64,000 nucleotides of DNA from Rhodospirillales bacterium. GTDB taxonomy: Bacteria > Pseudomonadota > Alphaproteobacteria > Rhodospirillales > Casp-alpha2. The stretch spans positions 1 to 64,000 of the forward strand of contig JAJFII010000001.1 of assembly GCA_021775095.1 (NCBI GenBank), given 5' to 3'. Of the stretch, positions 9,245 to 18,170 are shown one piece after another. The notes under the pieces are model-generated. The model saw only the letters and a list, made by a program, of their open reading frames with translations, had not been told where the DNA came from and did not search any database. How positions within the stretch are numbered: position 1 is the stretch's first letter; each line of letters starts with the position of its first letter. A program made the translations under genes and the position numbers.

Positions 9245-10131
9245 GCAAACACGACCTTCATGGCTTCGTGCCGGCCGTTGTGACACCCTTCAACGAAGCC
9301 GGCGACATCGTCGCGGATGATTTCTGCAAAATGGTCGATTGGCTTTTGTCCCTGGGGGCGACAGGCGTCTGCATCGGTGGAGACAATGGGGAAAGTTGGG
9401 CCCTGTCAGCTGACGAGCGGGGCCGGCTGACGGCACTTGCCCTGTCGACGTTGGATGGCCGCGCCGCTGTGATGACCGGCTGCTCGGCACCGACCCTGAA
9501 AGCCAGCCTCGCGTATGCCCGTGCGGCCCGCGACAATGGCGCTGCGGCGTTGCTGATGATGCCGCCGACTTATGTCCTCAAGGGATCGCGCGACGAGGTG
9601 GTGCGACGATTCGCCGCCGTCGCGGCAACGGTTGATCTGCCGATTGTTCTCTACAACTCGCCCCGGCGGGTCGGTTATTCTCTCACGATGGAAGACATTG
9701 ATGCAATCATGGACGTCGCGCCGGTCATTGGTATCAAAGAGAGCCACCGCGACTTCTTCCACCATACGCATTTGCTGGAACGGTTTCGTGATCGCATGTC
9801 GATCATGGTCGGGCCCTGTCATTATATACTGCCGGGATTAGCGCTGGGTGCCAAAGGGTTCATCGCCACCGGACCGGAACTGTTGGGGACGCTGGCCGGT
9901 CGCCTTGTCGAATTGGCCGCTGCAAAGCCGGACCGGGCCTTTGCCGATGTTCACTACAAACTGACCGTCATCTATGAAACGCTCATGGGCCATGGCACCT
10001 GGCCATCGGCCTTCAAGGCCGCATTGACCCTGATGGGCCAGCCCGCCGGTGTGCCCCGTGACCCGGTATTGCCGCTCAATCCAGCCGGCGTCGAGAAGCT
10101 GCGCGAAATGATCAAGTCCTTGAAGCTGTAA
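9232..10131 (+). CDS. DapA/NAL-family lyase or deaminase
   Basis: This 299-residue TIM-barrel protein belongs to the dihydrodipicolinate synthase/N-acetylneuraminate lyase family. It shows GFVPAVVTPFNEAGDI, GDNGESWALS, the tyrosine motif IVLYNSP and the Schiff-base lysine near residue 169 in VIGIKESHRD. ATG at 9232 is placed behind GGAGAA inside the end of the previous gene. The family includes aldolases and also pyrroline-hydroxycarboxylate deaminase of hydroxyproline breakdown. That deaminase is encoded beside a three-subunit dehydrogenase like the one that follows here. True dapA function is unlikely in this context. Confidence 0.87.
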   Translation: MPEMSKHDLHGFVPAVVTPFNEAGDIVADDFCKMVDWLLSLGATGVCIGGDNGESWALSADERGRLTALALSTLDGRAAVMTGCSAPTLKASLAYARAARDNGAAALLMMPPTYVLKGSRDEVVRRFAAVAATVDLPIVLYNSPRRVGYSLTMEDIDAIMDVAPVIGIKESHRDFFHHTHLLERFRDRMSIMVGPCHYILPGLALGAKGFIATGPELLGTLAGRLVELAAAKPDRAFADVHYKLTVIYETLMGHGTWPSAFKAALTLMGQPAGVPRDPVLPLNPAGVEKLREMIKSLKL

Positions 10132-10136
10132 CTGGG

Positions 10137-10442
10137 ATGCAGCACCGCCCCCGAATCCAAAAAGGCGTGTCGCGGGCGGCAACCGTGCGTTTTGTGATCG
10201 ATGGTATTGAACTCGATGCACCGGCTGGCGAGAGTCTGGCGGCGGCGCTTATGGCCGCCGGGATCGGCACAATCCGCCATGGCCCGATGGACGGGCAGCC
10301 GCGCAGCGTATTTTGTTTGATCGGTCTTTGCCAGGAATGTCTGGTCGAGATTGACGGGATGCAGATTGAGGCCTGCCGCGTCAACGTGTCTGCCGGCATG
10401 CAGGTGAACCGCCTTCGACCCATGGACCCGATCAAGCCATGA
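10137..10442 (+). CDS. 2Fe-2S subunit of Hcn/Oox-type amine dehydrogenase
   Basis: A 101-residue protein with a ferredoxin-like Fer2_4 fold: RFVIDGIELDAPAGESLAAAL followed by the cysteine set C-x4-C-x2-C (FCLIGLCQEC) and a fourth Cys in EACRV. It resembles the small subunit (HcnA/SoxA-type) of heterotrimeric FAD enzymes that oxidise glycine, opines, proline or hydroxyproline. It starts 5 bp after the DapA-like gene and overlaps the next flavoprotein by 4 bp. The Shine-Dalgarno site is weak, consistent with coupling to its neighbours. Confidence 0.83.
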   Translation: MQHRPRIQKGVSRAATVRFVIDGIELDAPAGESLAAALMAAGIGTIRHGPMDGQPRSVFCLIGLCQECLVEIDGMQIEACRVNVSAGMQVNRLRPMDPIKP

Positions 10443-11869
10443 CCTATGATCTCGCTGTCATCGGCGCCGGTCCGGCGGGTGCGTCGGCCACCATCGAAGC
10501 CGCGAAGGCCGGTCTCGACACGGTGCTGATCGACGAACAGCGAGCGGCAGGCGGACAGGTTTGGCGTGCCAAGGGGCCGGCAATCAAGGCGGCACCTGCA
10601 ACTCCGGAGGGCAAGACGGGCGACCGGCTGCGCGCGGCGCTGGCGGCGGTGACGGCGGATCGGCATTTTTCGGCCCGGGTATGGGACATCGAGCGCCATA
10701 CGGACGGTTTTCGCATCTCGGCGATCAGCCCGACGGGGGCACTGACCATCGAAACCCGTGCCGTGTTGCTCGCCGGCGGTGCGCAGGAGCGGGTGTTCGC
10801 AGTGCCCGGCTGGACGCTGCCGGGCGTCATCGGATTGGGCGCGGCAACGGCTCTGATGAAGGAGCAGTTGGTGCTGCCCGGCAATCGGGTCATCGTTGCC
10901 GGTGTCGGGCCGCTGTTGAGCTTCGTCGCCCATGAGATCATCCGCAACGGCGGCAAGGTAGCGGCCGTGGTTGATCTGAACCCGCTGTCGGTTTGGCTTC
11001 GATGCCTTCCAGATTTGATAGGGAGTCCTGGTTTGCTGGTCCGCGGTGCGTGGTGGCGGTTGCGGTTGTGGGCCGCCGGTGTCGCCTATTTTCATGAATG
11101 TGGAATCCGATCCATCGAAGGCGATAGGGCAGTTTCGCGCGTCACCATCGGTGCCGTCGATGCCAACTGGTGTCCGCTGGGCGCTGCGACCCAGACCTAC
11201 GACGCCGACGCGGTTTGCCTGGGGCACGGTCTGGCGCCGGCAACGGAAGCCAGCCGGCTGCTGGGTGCAGATCACCAATATGACGGCGGCCAGGGCGGCT
11301 GGAAGCCGGTCACCGATGATGTTGGGCGGACCACGGTGCCGGGGCTTTTTGTCGCAGGCGACGGAGCCGGTGTCCAGGGTGCCGCAGCGGCGCAATTGCA
11401 GGGCCGGATCAGCGCCCTGGCGATTGCCGAGGATCTGGGGCTGTTGACGACGCGCGAATGGCGGCGCAGGAGTGCGCCGTTGATCTTGCGGATCGGCAAG
11501 GCACAGCGTTTCGGTCGGGCAATGACCGCCCTGACGATCCCGCGTCCGGGCCTTATCGAGGCAATTGCGCCGGACACCCTGGTTTGTCGTTGCGAAGGTT
11601 TGTCGCGCCACGACATCGAAGCGGAAATCAGGGCCGGTGCCAACTGGCCCAACGCCATCAAATCCGGAACGCGCTGCGGCATGGGGCCATGTGGCGGCCG
11701 ATATTGCACCGAGACGGTCACTGAGTTGGCCTGTCGGATCACTGGCAAAACCCCGGGCGAATTCGGTATACCGACAGCCCGCCCACCATTGCGCCCGGTG
11801 CCCATCGGCTGCTTGTCGGGAGAGTTTGACTACGACGACCTGCCGATCCCGCCGCCGGCACCGTTATGA
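10439..11869 (+). CDS. FAD/NAD(P)-binding subunit with BFD-like 2Fe-2S domain (HcnB/OoxA-type)
   Basis: 476 residues. The N-terminus has a Rossmann FAD site (VIGAGPAGASATIEAAKAG); a second dinucleotide fold begins near VIVAGVGPLLS, and GLFVAGDGAGVQGA marks the FAD-binding C-part. The last about 100 residues form a BFD-type cluster domain with VCRCEG and RCGMGPCGGRYC. This matches HcnB, OoxA and the alpha subunit of D-hydroxyproline and L-proline dehydrogenases. It should pass electrons from the partner DadA-like oxidase to the quinone pool. It overlaps both neighbours by 4 bp. Confidence 0.87.
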   Translation: MTYDLAVIGAGPAGASATIEAAKAGLDTVLIDEQRAAGGQVWRAKGPAIKAAPATPEGKTGDRLRAALAAVTADRHFSARVWDIERHTDGFRISAISPTGALTIETRAVLLAGGAQERVFAVPGWTLPGVIGLGAATALMKEQLVLPGNRVIVAGVGPLLSFVAHEIIRNGGKVAAVVDLNPLSVWLRCLPDLIGSPGLLVRGAWWRLRLWAAGVAYFHECGIRSIEGDRAVSRVTIGAVDANWCPLGAATQTYDADAVCLGHGLAPATEASRLLGADHQYDGGQGGWKPVTDDVGRTTVPGLFVAGDGAGVQGAAAAQLQGRISALAIAEDLGLLTTREWRRRSAPLILRIGKAQRFGRAMTALTIPRPGLIEAIAPDTLVCRCEGLSRHDIEAEIRAGANWPNAIKSGTRCGMGPCGGRYCTETVTELACRITGKTPGEFGIPTARPPLRPVPIGCLSGEFDYDDLPIPPPAPL

Positions 11870-12981
11870 GCCAAGCCTTCGATATCGCCGTCGTTGGCGG
11901 CGGCATTCTTGGATGCGCGACGGCCCTGCGGCTCGCCGAGGGTGGCATGAATGCCATTGTTATCGAAAAATCAGACCTCGGGCAGGGCGCGTCCGGGGTC
12001 AATGCGGGGACCCTGAGTTTGCAGATCAAGCGGGTTAAATTGATGCCCTACGCGCTCCGCGGCTGGGCGAAGTGGCAGGCAATGGGAGCGGCCATCGGAT
12101 TCCATCAAACCGGCGGCATCAGTTTGGCGTTCAACCAACGTGAAGCCGACCTGCTGCAGGAGCGCATGACAATGAAGGCCGAGGCCGGTGCACCGATCAC
12201 CCTTATTTCCGGGCGCGATGCCCGGGCCAGGGAACCGGGACTTAGCGACCGGGTGGTGGCGGCCAGTTGGTGTCCGCAGGATGGCCACGCCAATTCCAGT
12301 CTGACCGGCCAGTACTATCGCCACCAACTGCGTGATGCGCGCATCGCGATCCGCGAGCATTGCCCGGTCACGAAAATCGATCAGACGGACCGGGGGTTTG
12401 TGTTGCACGGATACGGCGAGACGATCCATGCCCGACGGCTCCTGCTGGCCTGCGGCGGTTGGCTCAAAGGCGTCGCCGCCCTGCTTGGTGTCGACCTGCC
12501 GGTCCGTGCCCGGGTCAATACGGTGAGTGTTACTGAACGCGGCCCGCGGATCATGAACACGGTGGTCGGCCATGCGACAGGCCTGCTGACCATGAAGCAA
12601 AAAACCAACGGTACGGTTCTCATCGGCGGCGGCTGGCAGGGCCGCGGCTCCCCGATGAACGGGCGCGGCCTGGTTGATCGGGACACACTGATCCCCAATC
12701 TCTGCCTGGCCCAGTATGCCGTGCCGGAGATTGCTAGGCTGCGTGTGCTGCGGTCATGGACCGGGTTTGAAGCTCATGTGCCGGATTTTAATCCCCTGGC
12801 GGGTGCCCTGCCGGGAACCAAAAACGCCTTCGTCTTGGGTTGTGTCCGTGGTGGTTATACGATCGGACCCTATATCTCCGAGCTGATGGGTGATCTTATT
12901 CTGGGCCGTGACCCGGAGATGCCGTTGTTCGATCCGTCACGACCCTTCGACATTGAAACAGCAACCAGGAGAATATTATGA
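11866..12981 (+). CDS. DadA-like FAD-dependent amino acid oxidoreductase (HcnC/OoxB-type)
   Basis: The 371-residue flavoprotein has the DAO/GlyOX fold: VVGGGILGCATALRLAEGG, GQGASGVNAGTLSLQ and the C-terminal GCVRGGYTIGPYISELMGDL. In the Hcn/Oox/D-hydroxyproline dehydrogenase family this subunit carries the substrate amine-oxidising site. Together with the two preceding genes it completes a heterotrimer, all coupled by ATGA overlaps. Substrate is unknown; a secondary or alpha amine is expected. Confidence 0.87.
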   Translation: MSQAFDIAVVGGGILGCATALRLAEGGMNAIVIEKSDLGQGASGVNAGTLSLQIKRVKLMPYALRGWAKWQAMGAAIGFHQTGGISLAFNQREADLLQERMTMKAEAGAPITLISGRDARAREPGLSDRVVAASWCPQDGHANSSLTGQYYRHQLRDARIAIREHCPVTKIDQTDRGFVLHGYGETIHARRLLLACGGWLKGVAALLGVDLPVRARVNTVSVTERGPRIMNTVVGHATGLLTMKQKTNGTVLIGGGWQGRGSPMNGRGLVDRDTLIPNLCLAQYAVPEIARLRVLRSWTGFEAHVPDFNPLAGALPGTKNAFVLGCVRGGYTIGPYISELMGDLILGRDPEMPLFDPSRPFDIETATRRIL

Positions 12982-13754
12982 CTGAACGGGCATGCGATCT
13001 CGCCGGTAAAACGGCGATCATAACTGGCGGCGGCACCGGCATCGGCGCTGCCGTCGCCGATGTTTTTGCCGAAGCCGGTGCCTACGTCGTGGTTGCAGGA
13101 CGCAGTCGGCAAACGATTGACGCCGTCGCCAAACGCAACAACGGACGCGCCGTTGTTTGCGACGTCACCCGCTTTGAAGACGTCGAGAAGCTTTTTTCCG
13201 TCGCCGCTACTGAAACGGGAAAAGTCGATGTTTTGGTCAATAATGCCGGCATGAGCGGCCCCGTCGCCGGTGTCGCGGATGTCGATCTCGACGCATTCCG
13301 GGCCTGTGTCGAGGTTAATCTGTTCGGCGCCCTGCATTGCCTGAAAGTCGCGGCACGGGTGATGACGGCACAGGGCAGCGGCTCGATCATCAACATGTCG
13401 TCACGCATGGGTCTGCAGGGGTATCCGAACCGCTCGGCCTATTCGGCGACGAAGTTCGCCCTGATCGGGATGACCGAAGCCATTGCCCGCGAAGTCGGCC
13501 CGGCCGGTGTGCGGGTTAATGCCCTGTGCCCCGGTGCCGTGTCCGGTGAACTGATGGACCGGGTACTGGCGCGCCGCGCCGAAACGGAAGGCCGGACGGT
13601 GGACGAGATCATTGCCGAAAACTACACCAATGCGGCCGCCCTGCAGCGTTGGGTCGATCCTCGCGAAGTTGGCACCGCCGCACTGTTTTTGGCGGCCGAT
13701 GCCTCGTCGTCGATCACCGGTGACCGGATCAAGGTCGACTGCGGTCGGTTTTGA
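12978..13754 (+). CDS. Short-chain dehydrogenase/reductase
   Basis: A 258-residue classical SDR with ITGGGTGIGAAV for cofactor binding, NNAGMSG, catalytic Ser in INMSSRMG and YSATK for the Tyr/Lys pair; the C-terminal ITGDRIKVDCG is typical. D at the end of beta-2 is absent (VVAGRSRQ has Arg), which leans toward NADP(H) but is not decisive. It is the last gene of the seven-gene operon, overlapping the oxidase gene by 4 bp. An alcohol/ketone step of the same pathway is inferred. Confidence 0.88.
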   Translation: MTERACDLAGKTAIITGGGTGIGAAVADVFAEAGAYVVVAGRSRQTIDAVAKRNNGRAVVCDVTRFEDVEKLFSVAATETGKVDVLVNNAGMSGPVAGVADVDLDAFRACVEVNLFGALHCLKVAARVMTAQGSGSIINMSSRMGLQGYPNRSAYSATKFALIGMTEAIAREVGPAGVRVNALCPGAVSGELMDRVLARRAETEGRTVDEIIAENYTNAAALQRWVDPREVGTAALFLAADASSSITGDRIKVDCGRF

Positions 13755-13757
13755 TCT

Positions 13758-13786
13758 TATATAAAACATTGTTTGACATATAAAAT
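13758..13786. promoter_or_regulatory. 29-bp motif shared with the 7.1-kb divergent promoter
   Basis: The run beginning TATATAAAACATTGTTTGAC matches 7075-7103 at 23 of 29 positions and contains a TTGACA-like -35 element at 13773. It sits upstream of the TAXI binding-protein gene, so overlap of a promoter with an operator is likely. Confidence 0.5.
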
Positions 13787-13901
13787 TAATCTTGCAAATA
13801 TATATGGGTCCAGTGCCCTAGGCTCAGTCGTGCCGGGGACAGCTTAACCATTCTCCATCGGTTGGTTTTCAGCAGTCGATGGGCTAACAGGGAGAGAATT
13901 C

Positions 13902-14909
13902 ATGAACCTCAAGCGAAGACTGACAACGAAACTTATTCTTGCCGCGGGCGCCGCCGTTATCGTCGCGGCAGCGGGCGGCGCAATTGCCGAAGCGGCTTCT
14001 ATGAAACACAAGTCCGCATCGTTTATTTCGGGCGGTCCGACGGGGACATGGTATCCCACGGCGGCGGCCATTTCGGAAATGGTCAACAAACATTACGACG
14101 GCCAGCCGATCAGCACGATTCCGGGGAAAGGTGCCATTGGCAACCCTTTGTCCGTCGGCTCCAACAAGGCTGAATTCGGTCTGTCCTACGGCCCCTTCCT
14201 GAAGCTTGCCTATCAGGGTGAGAATGAGGTCTACAAGCAGAAAGGTTTCAGCAATCTGCGCTCCGTCGCCAACGTCGTTGCCAACACGGTCCACATCGTC
14301 CTCGCTGAAGAAGTCAATATGGATGTATTCTCTCAATTGAAGGGCGGCCAGAAAATCAGCATAGGCGTCGGGCAGAAAGGCTCTTCAAACCATTTCGCCC
14401 TCGAAAAAATCCTGATGGAGTACGGTTTTAACTATGAGCAAATGGCGGCGCAGGGCAGCAATATCGTACAGGGTGCCCAGCAGGGCCTTGTCGATGCATT
14501 CCAAAACCGTCAACTTGATATCTACACCAACACGGTCGGCATGAACTCCAACGACCTGCGCCAGGCGATTACCGCGCGGAAAGGCAAAGTGTTCTCAATT
14601 CCTGATCCGATCCGTGAAAAAATCGTATCAAAATGGGGTTACGTGCCGTTCACCATCCCGGCCGGAACCTACGACGGCCAGGACCAGCCGGTGAATTCCC
14701 TGAATCTGGCGACGATGATTTTCACGACGGCCGAGATGGACGACGAAATCGTTTATTTGATGGTCAAGGAAATGGCAGAAAATCAGGACCGTCTGATCGC
14801 CGCCTACGCCGGTTTCAAGACATGGACGCCAACGGATATGCCGAAGGGCCATCCGGCCCCAACCCATCCCGGCGCGGTGAAATACTACAAAGAACGCGGC
14901 TGGATGTAA
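13902..14909 (+). CDS. TAXI-family TRAP transporter solute-binding protein
   Basis: 335 residues. A signal peptide (charged MNLKRRLTTK, hydrophobic core, AIAEAA) leads into FISGGPTGTWYPTAAAIS, the hallmark of TAXI periplasmic receptors. The protein should capture an organic acid or amine-bearing acid and hand it to the fused permease encoded next. GGGAGAGAATTC precedes the ATG. A strong hairpin between this gene and the permease would keep receptor expression above permease expression. The adjacent catabolic operon and shared upstream motif suggest it imports the substrate of that pathway. Confidence 0.9.
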   Translation: MNLKRRLTTKLILAAGAAVIVAAAGGAIAEAASMKHKSASFISGGPTGTWYPTAAAISEMVNKHYDGQPISTIPGKGAIGNPLSVGSNKAEFGLSYGPFLKLAYQGENEVYKQKGFSNLRSVANVVANTVHIVLAEEVNMDVFSQLKGGQKISIGVGQKGSSNHFALEKILMEYGFNYEQMAAQGSNIVQGAQQGLVDAFQNRQLDIYTNTVGMNSNDLRQAITARKGKVFSIPDPIREKIVSKWGYVPFTIPAGTYDGQDQPVNSLNLATMIFTTAEMDDEIVYLMVKEMAENQDRLIAAYAGFKTWTPTDMPKGHPAPTHPGAVKYYKERGWM

Positions 14910-14933
14910 TCCGCCAAGCAGATACGCTCTAAT

Positions 14934-14968
14934 AAGGGCGGCCGCGTCGAACCGGCCGCCCTTTTTTT
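14934..14968 (+). terminator. Intrinsic terminator/attenuator between TRAP receptor and permease
   Basis: GGGCGGCCG and CGGCCGCCC form a 9-bp GC stem with an 8-base loop, followed directly by seven T. It lies 24 bp after the receptor stop and before the permease start, so partial read-through is expected. Confidence 0.8.
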
Positions 14969-14997
14969 AAGCCGATTGCAATGGAGCAGGACAAGCG

Positions 14998-16962
14998 ATG
15001 ATCCAGGCCTTTTACGAGTCCCTCCAGCCGCTCCAGGATCGGGTATTTCCCGGCGAGCAGCGTAAAATCGAAGGCTGGCTTCGGCTGCCGGTTACCCTGG
15101 CCTGCATGGCGTTGACCCTCATCACCTTATATTTTGCCTTCACAATCACCATCGGCGAGGTTAAGACCCGCGGCCTGCACCTGTTGTTCACCGTGCCGTT
15201 GACCATGCTGCTTTATCCGGCTTTCCAACGAAACGCCAGATCCATGCCGGGACCTGTCGACTGGATGCTGGCGATCGCCGCCGCCGCATCCTTTGCCTGG
15301 GCGTTCAGTCGTGCCGATGAATGGCTGGACCGGTACGTCGGTTACGACCCGATTCCCACATCGGACTTTATTTTCGGTTGCCTAGCCATGGTGACGATTT
15401 TCGAAGCGACGCGCCGCACCGTTGGCTCTACCATTGTCGTTCTCAATCTGATTTTTATTTCCTACGCACTGACCGGACCCAGTTGGCCCGGCATCCTCGA
15501 GCACGGTGGTATGTCCATTCCGGACTTTATCGAAACCATGTATATGGATGCCGAAGGCATCTTCAACTTCATTACCGGCCTGATGGCGACCTATATATTC
15601 AGCTTCCTGTTGTTCGGCGTTTTCCTGCGCATGTCCGGCGGTGACAAAGTGTTTACCGATCTTGCGGCAGCCATTTCCGGCCATCGCCGCGGCGGGCCGG
15701 CCAAGGTCGCGGTTGTCTCAAGTGCCATGATGGGAATGCTGTCAGGCAGTTCGATTTCGAACGTGTCGACAACCGGCACGATGACAATTCCGATGATGAA
15801 AAAGTTGGGTTTCAGGAACTATGAAGCGGCGGCCATCGAAGTCGTGTCGTCGGTTGGCGGCGGACTGATGCCGCCCTTGATGGGCACAGGCATTTTTATC
15901 ATGGCCAGCTTGACCAATATTCCGTTGATAGAAATTCTCACCTATTCCCTGGCCCCGGCGATCCTCTACTTCGCCGCCATCTATTTTTATGCCGATATCA
16001 AAGCCGCCGAGCGCGGAATGAAGGGGATTCCCAGGGACCAGTTGCCGAAGCTGTTGGCCGTGATCCGCGACGGCGGGCATATTTTCATTCCGGTGATCGT
16101 CCTGATCACGCTCCTGATCATGCAGTACACGCCCTTTTTCGCCAGTGCAGCCTGCGTCGTCATGACCGTAGCCATTAGTTTCCTGCGTAAAAACACCCGC
16201 ATGGACTGGTGCCAGATTCTGACGGCGCTCGAGGCTGGCACCCGCGTCGCCATCACCATCTCCGCCCTGCTCGCCAGCGCCGCCATCATTTATGCGGTGA
16301 CCGTTCACACGGGTCTGCTGACCAAGGTGACGTCGATCCTGCTGGAATTTTCGGGAGGATCATCTGTGGTTGCCCTGATCCTCATATGCCTCATGTCCTA
16401 CGTCATCGGTATGGGGCTTCCGGTCACCGCGTCCTATGTCATCATTGCCGCGCTGGGTGCCGGTGCCCTGCAGGAAATGGGGCTGACCATCCTGGCGGCG
16501 CATCTGGTGATTTTCTGGTTCGCCCAGGATTCGACGATCACACCGCCGATTTGTATGACCGCTTTTGTCGGTGCCCGCATTGCCGACGCCCCGCCCATGC
16601 GGACCGGCTGGGAATGTGTAAAAATCGCCAAAGCGCTCTACATCATCCCGTTTATGTTCGCCTTTTCCAGCCTGCTTGATCCGTCCTGGGTCGAAGTGGG
16701 CTTCGATTTTGTCGTCGCCCTATTGATGTTTGCGCTGCTGCCCGTTGCAATGAACGGATATTGGCGCTATCCCATCTCGCTTGTGACCCGGGTCGTCCTG
16801 TTCGGCTGTATATGTCTGTTGTTCGCGACGACTGTCGGTCCTGCCATCAGTGGAGTGTATTGGGGCATCGGCAGTTTGGCAGCTTTTGGCTTGGCATTCG
16901 TGCTGATGCAGCGCGACAAGAAACTCTTGGCAACGCCTGAGCCGGCTGTTGAGCCCGGTTGA
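14998..16962 (+). CDS. TRAP transporter fused small/large permease (TAXI type)
   Basis: This 654-residue integral membrane protein combines DctQ-like and DctM-like parts, as is usual for TAXI systems. Many hydrophobic segments are visible, with the DctM-type region around SAMMGMLSGSSISNVSTTGT, GGGLMPPLMGTGIF and ITPPICMTAFVGARIA. It would couple Na+ or H+ entry to uptake of the ligand bound by the preceding receptor. It follows the receptor after 88 bp and a hairpin. Confidence 0.9.
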   Translation: MIQAFYESLQPLQDRVFPGEQRKIEGWLRLPVTLACMALTLITLYFAFTITIGEVKTRGLHLLFTVPLTMLLYPAFQRNARSMPGPVDWMLAIAAAASFAWAFSRADEWLDRYVGYDPIPTSDFIFGCLAMVTIFEATRRTVGSTIVVLNLIFISYALTGPSWPGILEHGGMSIPDFIETMYMDAEGIFNFITGLMATYIFSFLLFGVFLRMSGGDKVFTDLAAAISGHRRGGPAKVAVVSSAMMGMLSGSSISNVSTTGTMTIPMMKKLGFRNYEAAAIEVVSSVGGGLMPPLMGTGIFIMASLTNIPLIEILTYSLAPAILYFAAIYFYADIKAAERGMKGIPRDQLPKLLAVIRDGGHIFIPVIVLITLLIMQYTPFFASAACVVMTVAISFLRKNTRMDWCQILTALEAGTRVAITISALLASAAIIYAVTVHTGLLTKVTSILLEFSGGSSVVALILICLMSYVIGMGLPVTASYVIIAALGAGALQEMGLTILAAHLVIFWFAQDSTITPPICMTAFVGARIADAPPMRTGWECVKIAKALYIIPFMFAFSSLLDPSWVEVGFDFVVALLMFALLPVAMNGYWRYPISLVTRVVLFGCICLLFATTVGPAISGVYWGIGSLAAFGLAFVLMQRDKKLLATPEPAVEPG

Positions 16963-17041
16963 TTGATGATGGGGCCGCCCTGCTTTATGACCGGTTATGC
17001 CAACCCGAAAGGTAAAGGAATTGAATAGTTTTAGGAGCCCC

Positions 17042-17845
17042 ATGGACGCCAACGCGAAACACAAAAATCACGAAACCTATTTTGTTCCGGGCCTGTTCCG
17101 TGGTTTGCGGGTGTTAGAGATTCTGGCGAAAGAAGAGAAACCCATGACGGTGAGCGAAATCGCGCGGGCTTTGGATGTCAGTCGGTCGTCGGCCTTTCGC
17201 CTGGTCTATACGCTTCAACACATGAGATTTACCTCAAGCGTCGATGGCGGCCGTACCTATCAGCTGGGGGCGCGGGTCCTGAACCTCGGATTTTCGTTCC
17301 TTGCCTCACAAGACCTTATTCATACGGCCCGTCCGGATCTTGTCGCGTTGCGCGACGACACGGGGATTTCCAGCCACCTCGCCATCCTTGAGATACCGGA
17401 CGTGTTGTTTTTGGAATGCGTGCAGTCCACATCGGGCTTTCTCAGCAGCATCAATGTGGGGCGGCGGGTTCCCGCCTACGCCTCCCCATTGGGTTGGCTT
17501 TTGCTGTCGGACATGTCGAGCCGTGAATTAGCCAACCTGTACAAAGACGTGCCCTTGCACCCTTTGACAGATAAAACACCAACCACTGTCGAGGCGGTTA
17601 TTCAAGCTGTCAGCCAGGCGGCGGCAAAGGGCATGGTTATTAGTGATGGCATTGCGGCTGCCGGCGGCTATTCGATATCGGCGCCTGTTCTGGATCGCAG
17701 CGGCCGAATTGTCGCGGCAATTGATATTTCCGGGCCGACATCGGCCTTCGATTACGATAAGTTGGAATCAAAGTATGGCCCGCGGGTAAGACAAGCGGCG
17801 GATGCCATATCTCGCCGGTTGGGTTTTTCCGGTGAGACCGGGTAA
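17042..17845 (+). CDS. IclR-family transcriptional regulator
   Basis: 267 residues. Residues about 15-70 hold the winged helix (GLRVLEILAKEEKPMTVSEI, DVSRSSAFRLVYTL). The C-terminal half is the IclR effector domain (HLAILEIPDVLFLE, AYASPLGWLLL, GYSISAPVLDRSGRIVAAI). ATG at 17042 has TAGGAGCCC just upstream; an earlier in-frame ATG at 16997 lacks such a site. Its position after the TRAP permease makes it the obvious candidate to bind the repeated AT-rich motifs at 7.07 and 13.76 kb. That link is inference. Confidence 0.88.
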   Translation: MDANAKHKNHETYFVPGLFRGLRVLEILAKEEKPMTVSEIARALDVSRSSAFRLVYTLQHMRFTSSVDGGRTYQLGARVLNLGFSFLASQDLIHTARPDLVALRDDTGISSHLAILEIPDVLFLECVQSTSGFLSSINVGRRVPAYASPLGWLLLSDMSSRELANLYKDVPLHPLTDKTPTTVEAVIQAVSQAAAKGMVISDGIAAAGGYSISAPVLDRSGRIVAAIDISGPTSAFDYDKLESKYGPRVRQAADAISRRLGFSGETG

Positions 17846-18170
17846 GGCGAGTCCGTGTATTTGGGTATTTTCAATAATTTAACCTAACGACGATCGCCAA
17901 CATCCGTAAAAATAAATCCGCAACAGACATCGATTTAGCTAAAAATCTGGGCCTGGCGCCGCGCTAAATCGCTCCGTTGCGATGATAAAAAGAGGTGACC
18001 GGCCGGGCAGCACACGTGGCAAAAAAAGTGAAAGATTTTAGGCACTTCGACTAATATATTGCGAATTTCCCGTCGGCAGAATCCACCTTAAAATAATTCT
18101 TCGGACAAAAGCCAAATTGCCGCTGTGCATTTTTTTTGTTGCCGAAACCGGTTTCGTAAATCAGGCTTAA
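17846..18170. other. Gene-free region between IclR and LacI regulators
   Basis: No supported reading frame was seen in these 325 bases. The right end holds the LacI-type operator at 18143-18156 and a T-rich stretch just before it that could be part of the promoter for the sugar importer operon. Confidence 0.5.
18143..18156. promoter_or_regulatory. LacI-family operator, 14-bp perfect palindrome
   Basis: CGAAACCGGTTTCG is a perfect palindrome with the central CG typical of LacI/GalR family operators. It lies 15 bp before the ATG of the LacI-type gene that heads the importer operon. Autoregulation of the whole operon is the simplest reading. Confidence 0.75.

Noticed and set aside
9232-10131. 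Lysine-pathway dapA
   Set aside because: The Schiff-base family is right, but the gene is embedded in a catabolic operon beside amine dehydrogenase subunits.
10112-11611. Long minus-strand frame of about 499 codons
   Set aside because: It lies fully opposite the clearly supported flavoprotein gene, is rich in Arg, Gln and Pro, and has no domain motif; it is a shadow of high-GC codon use.
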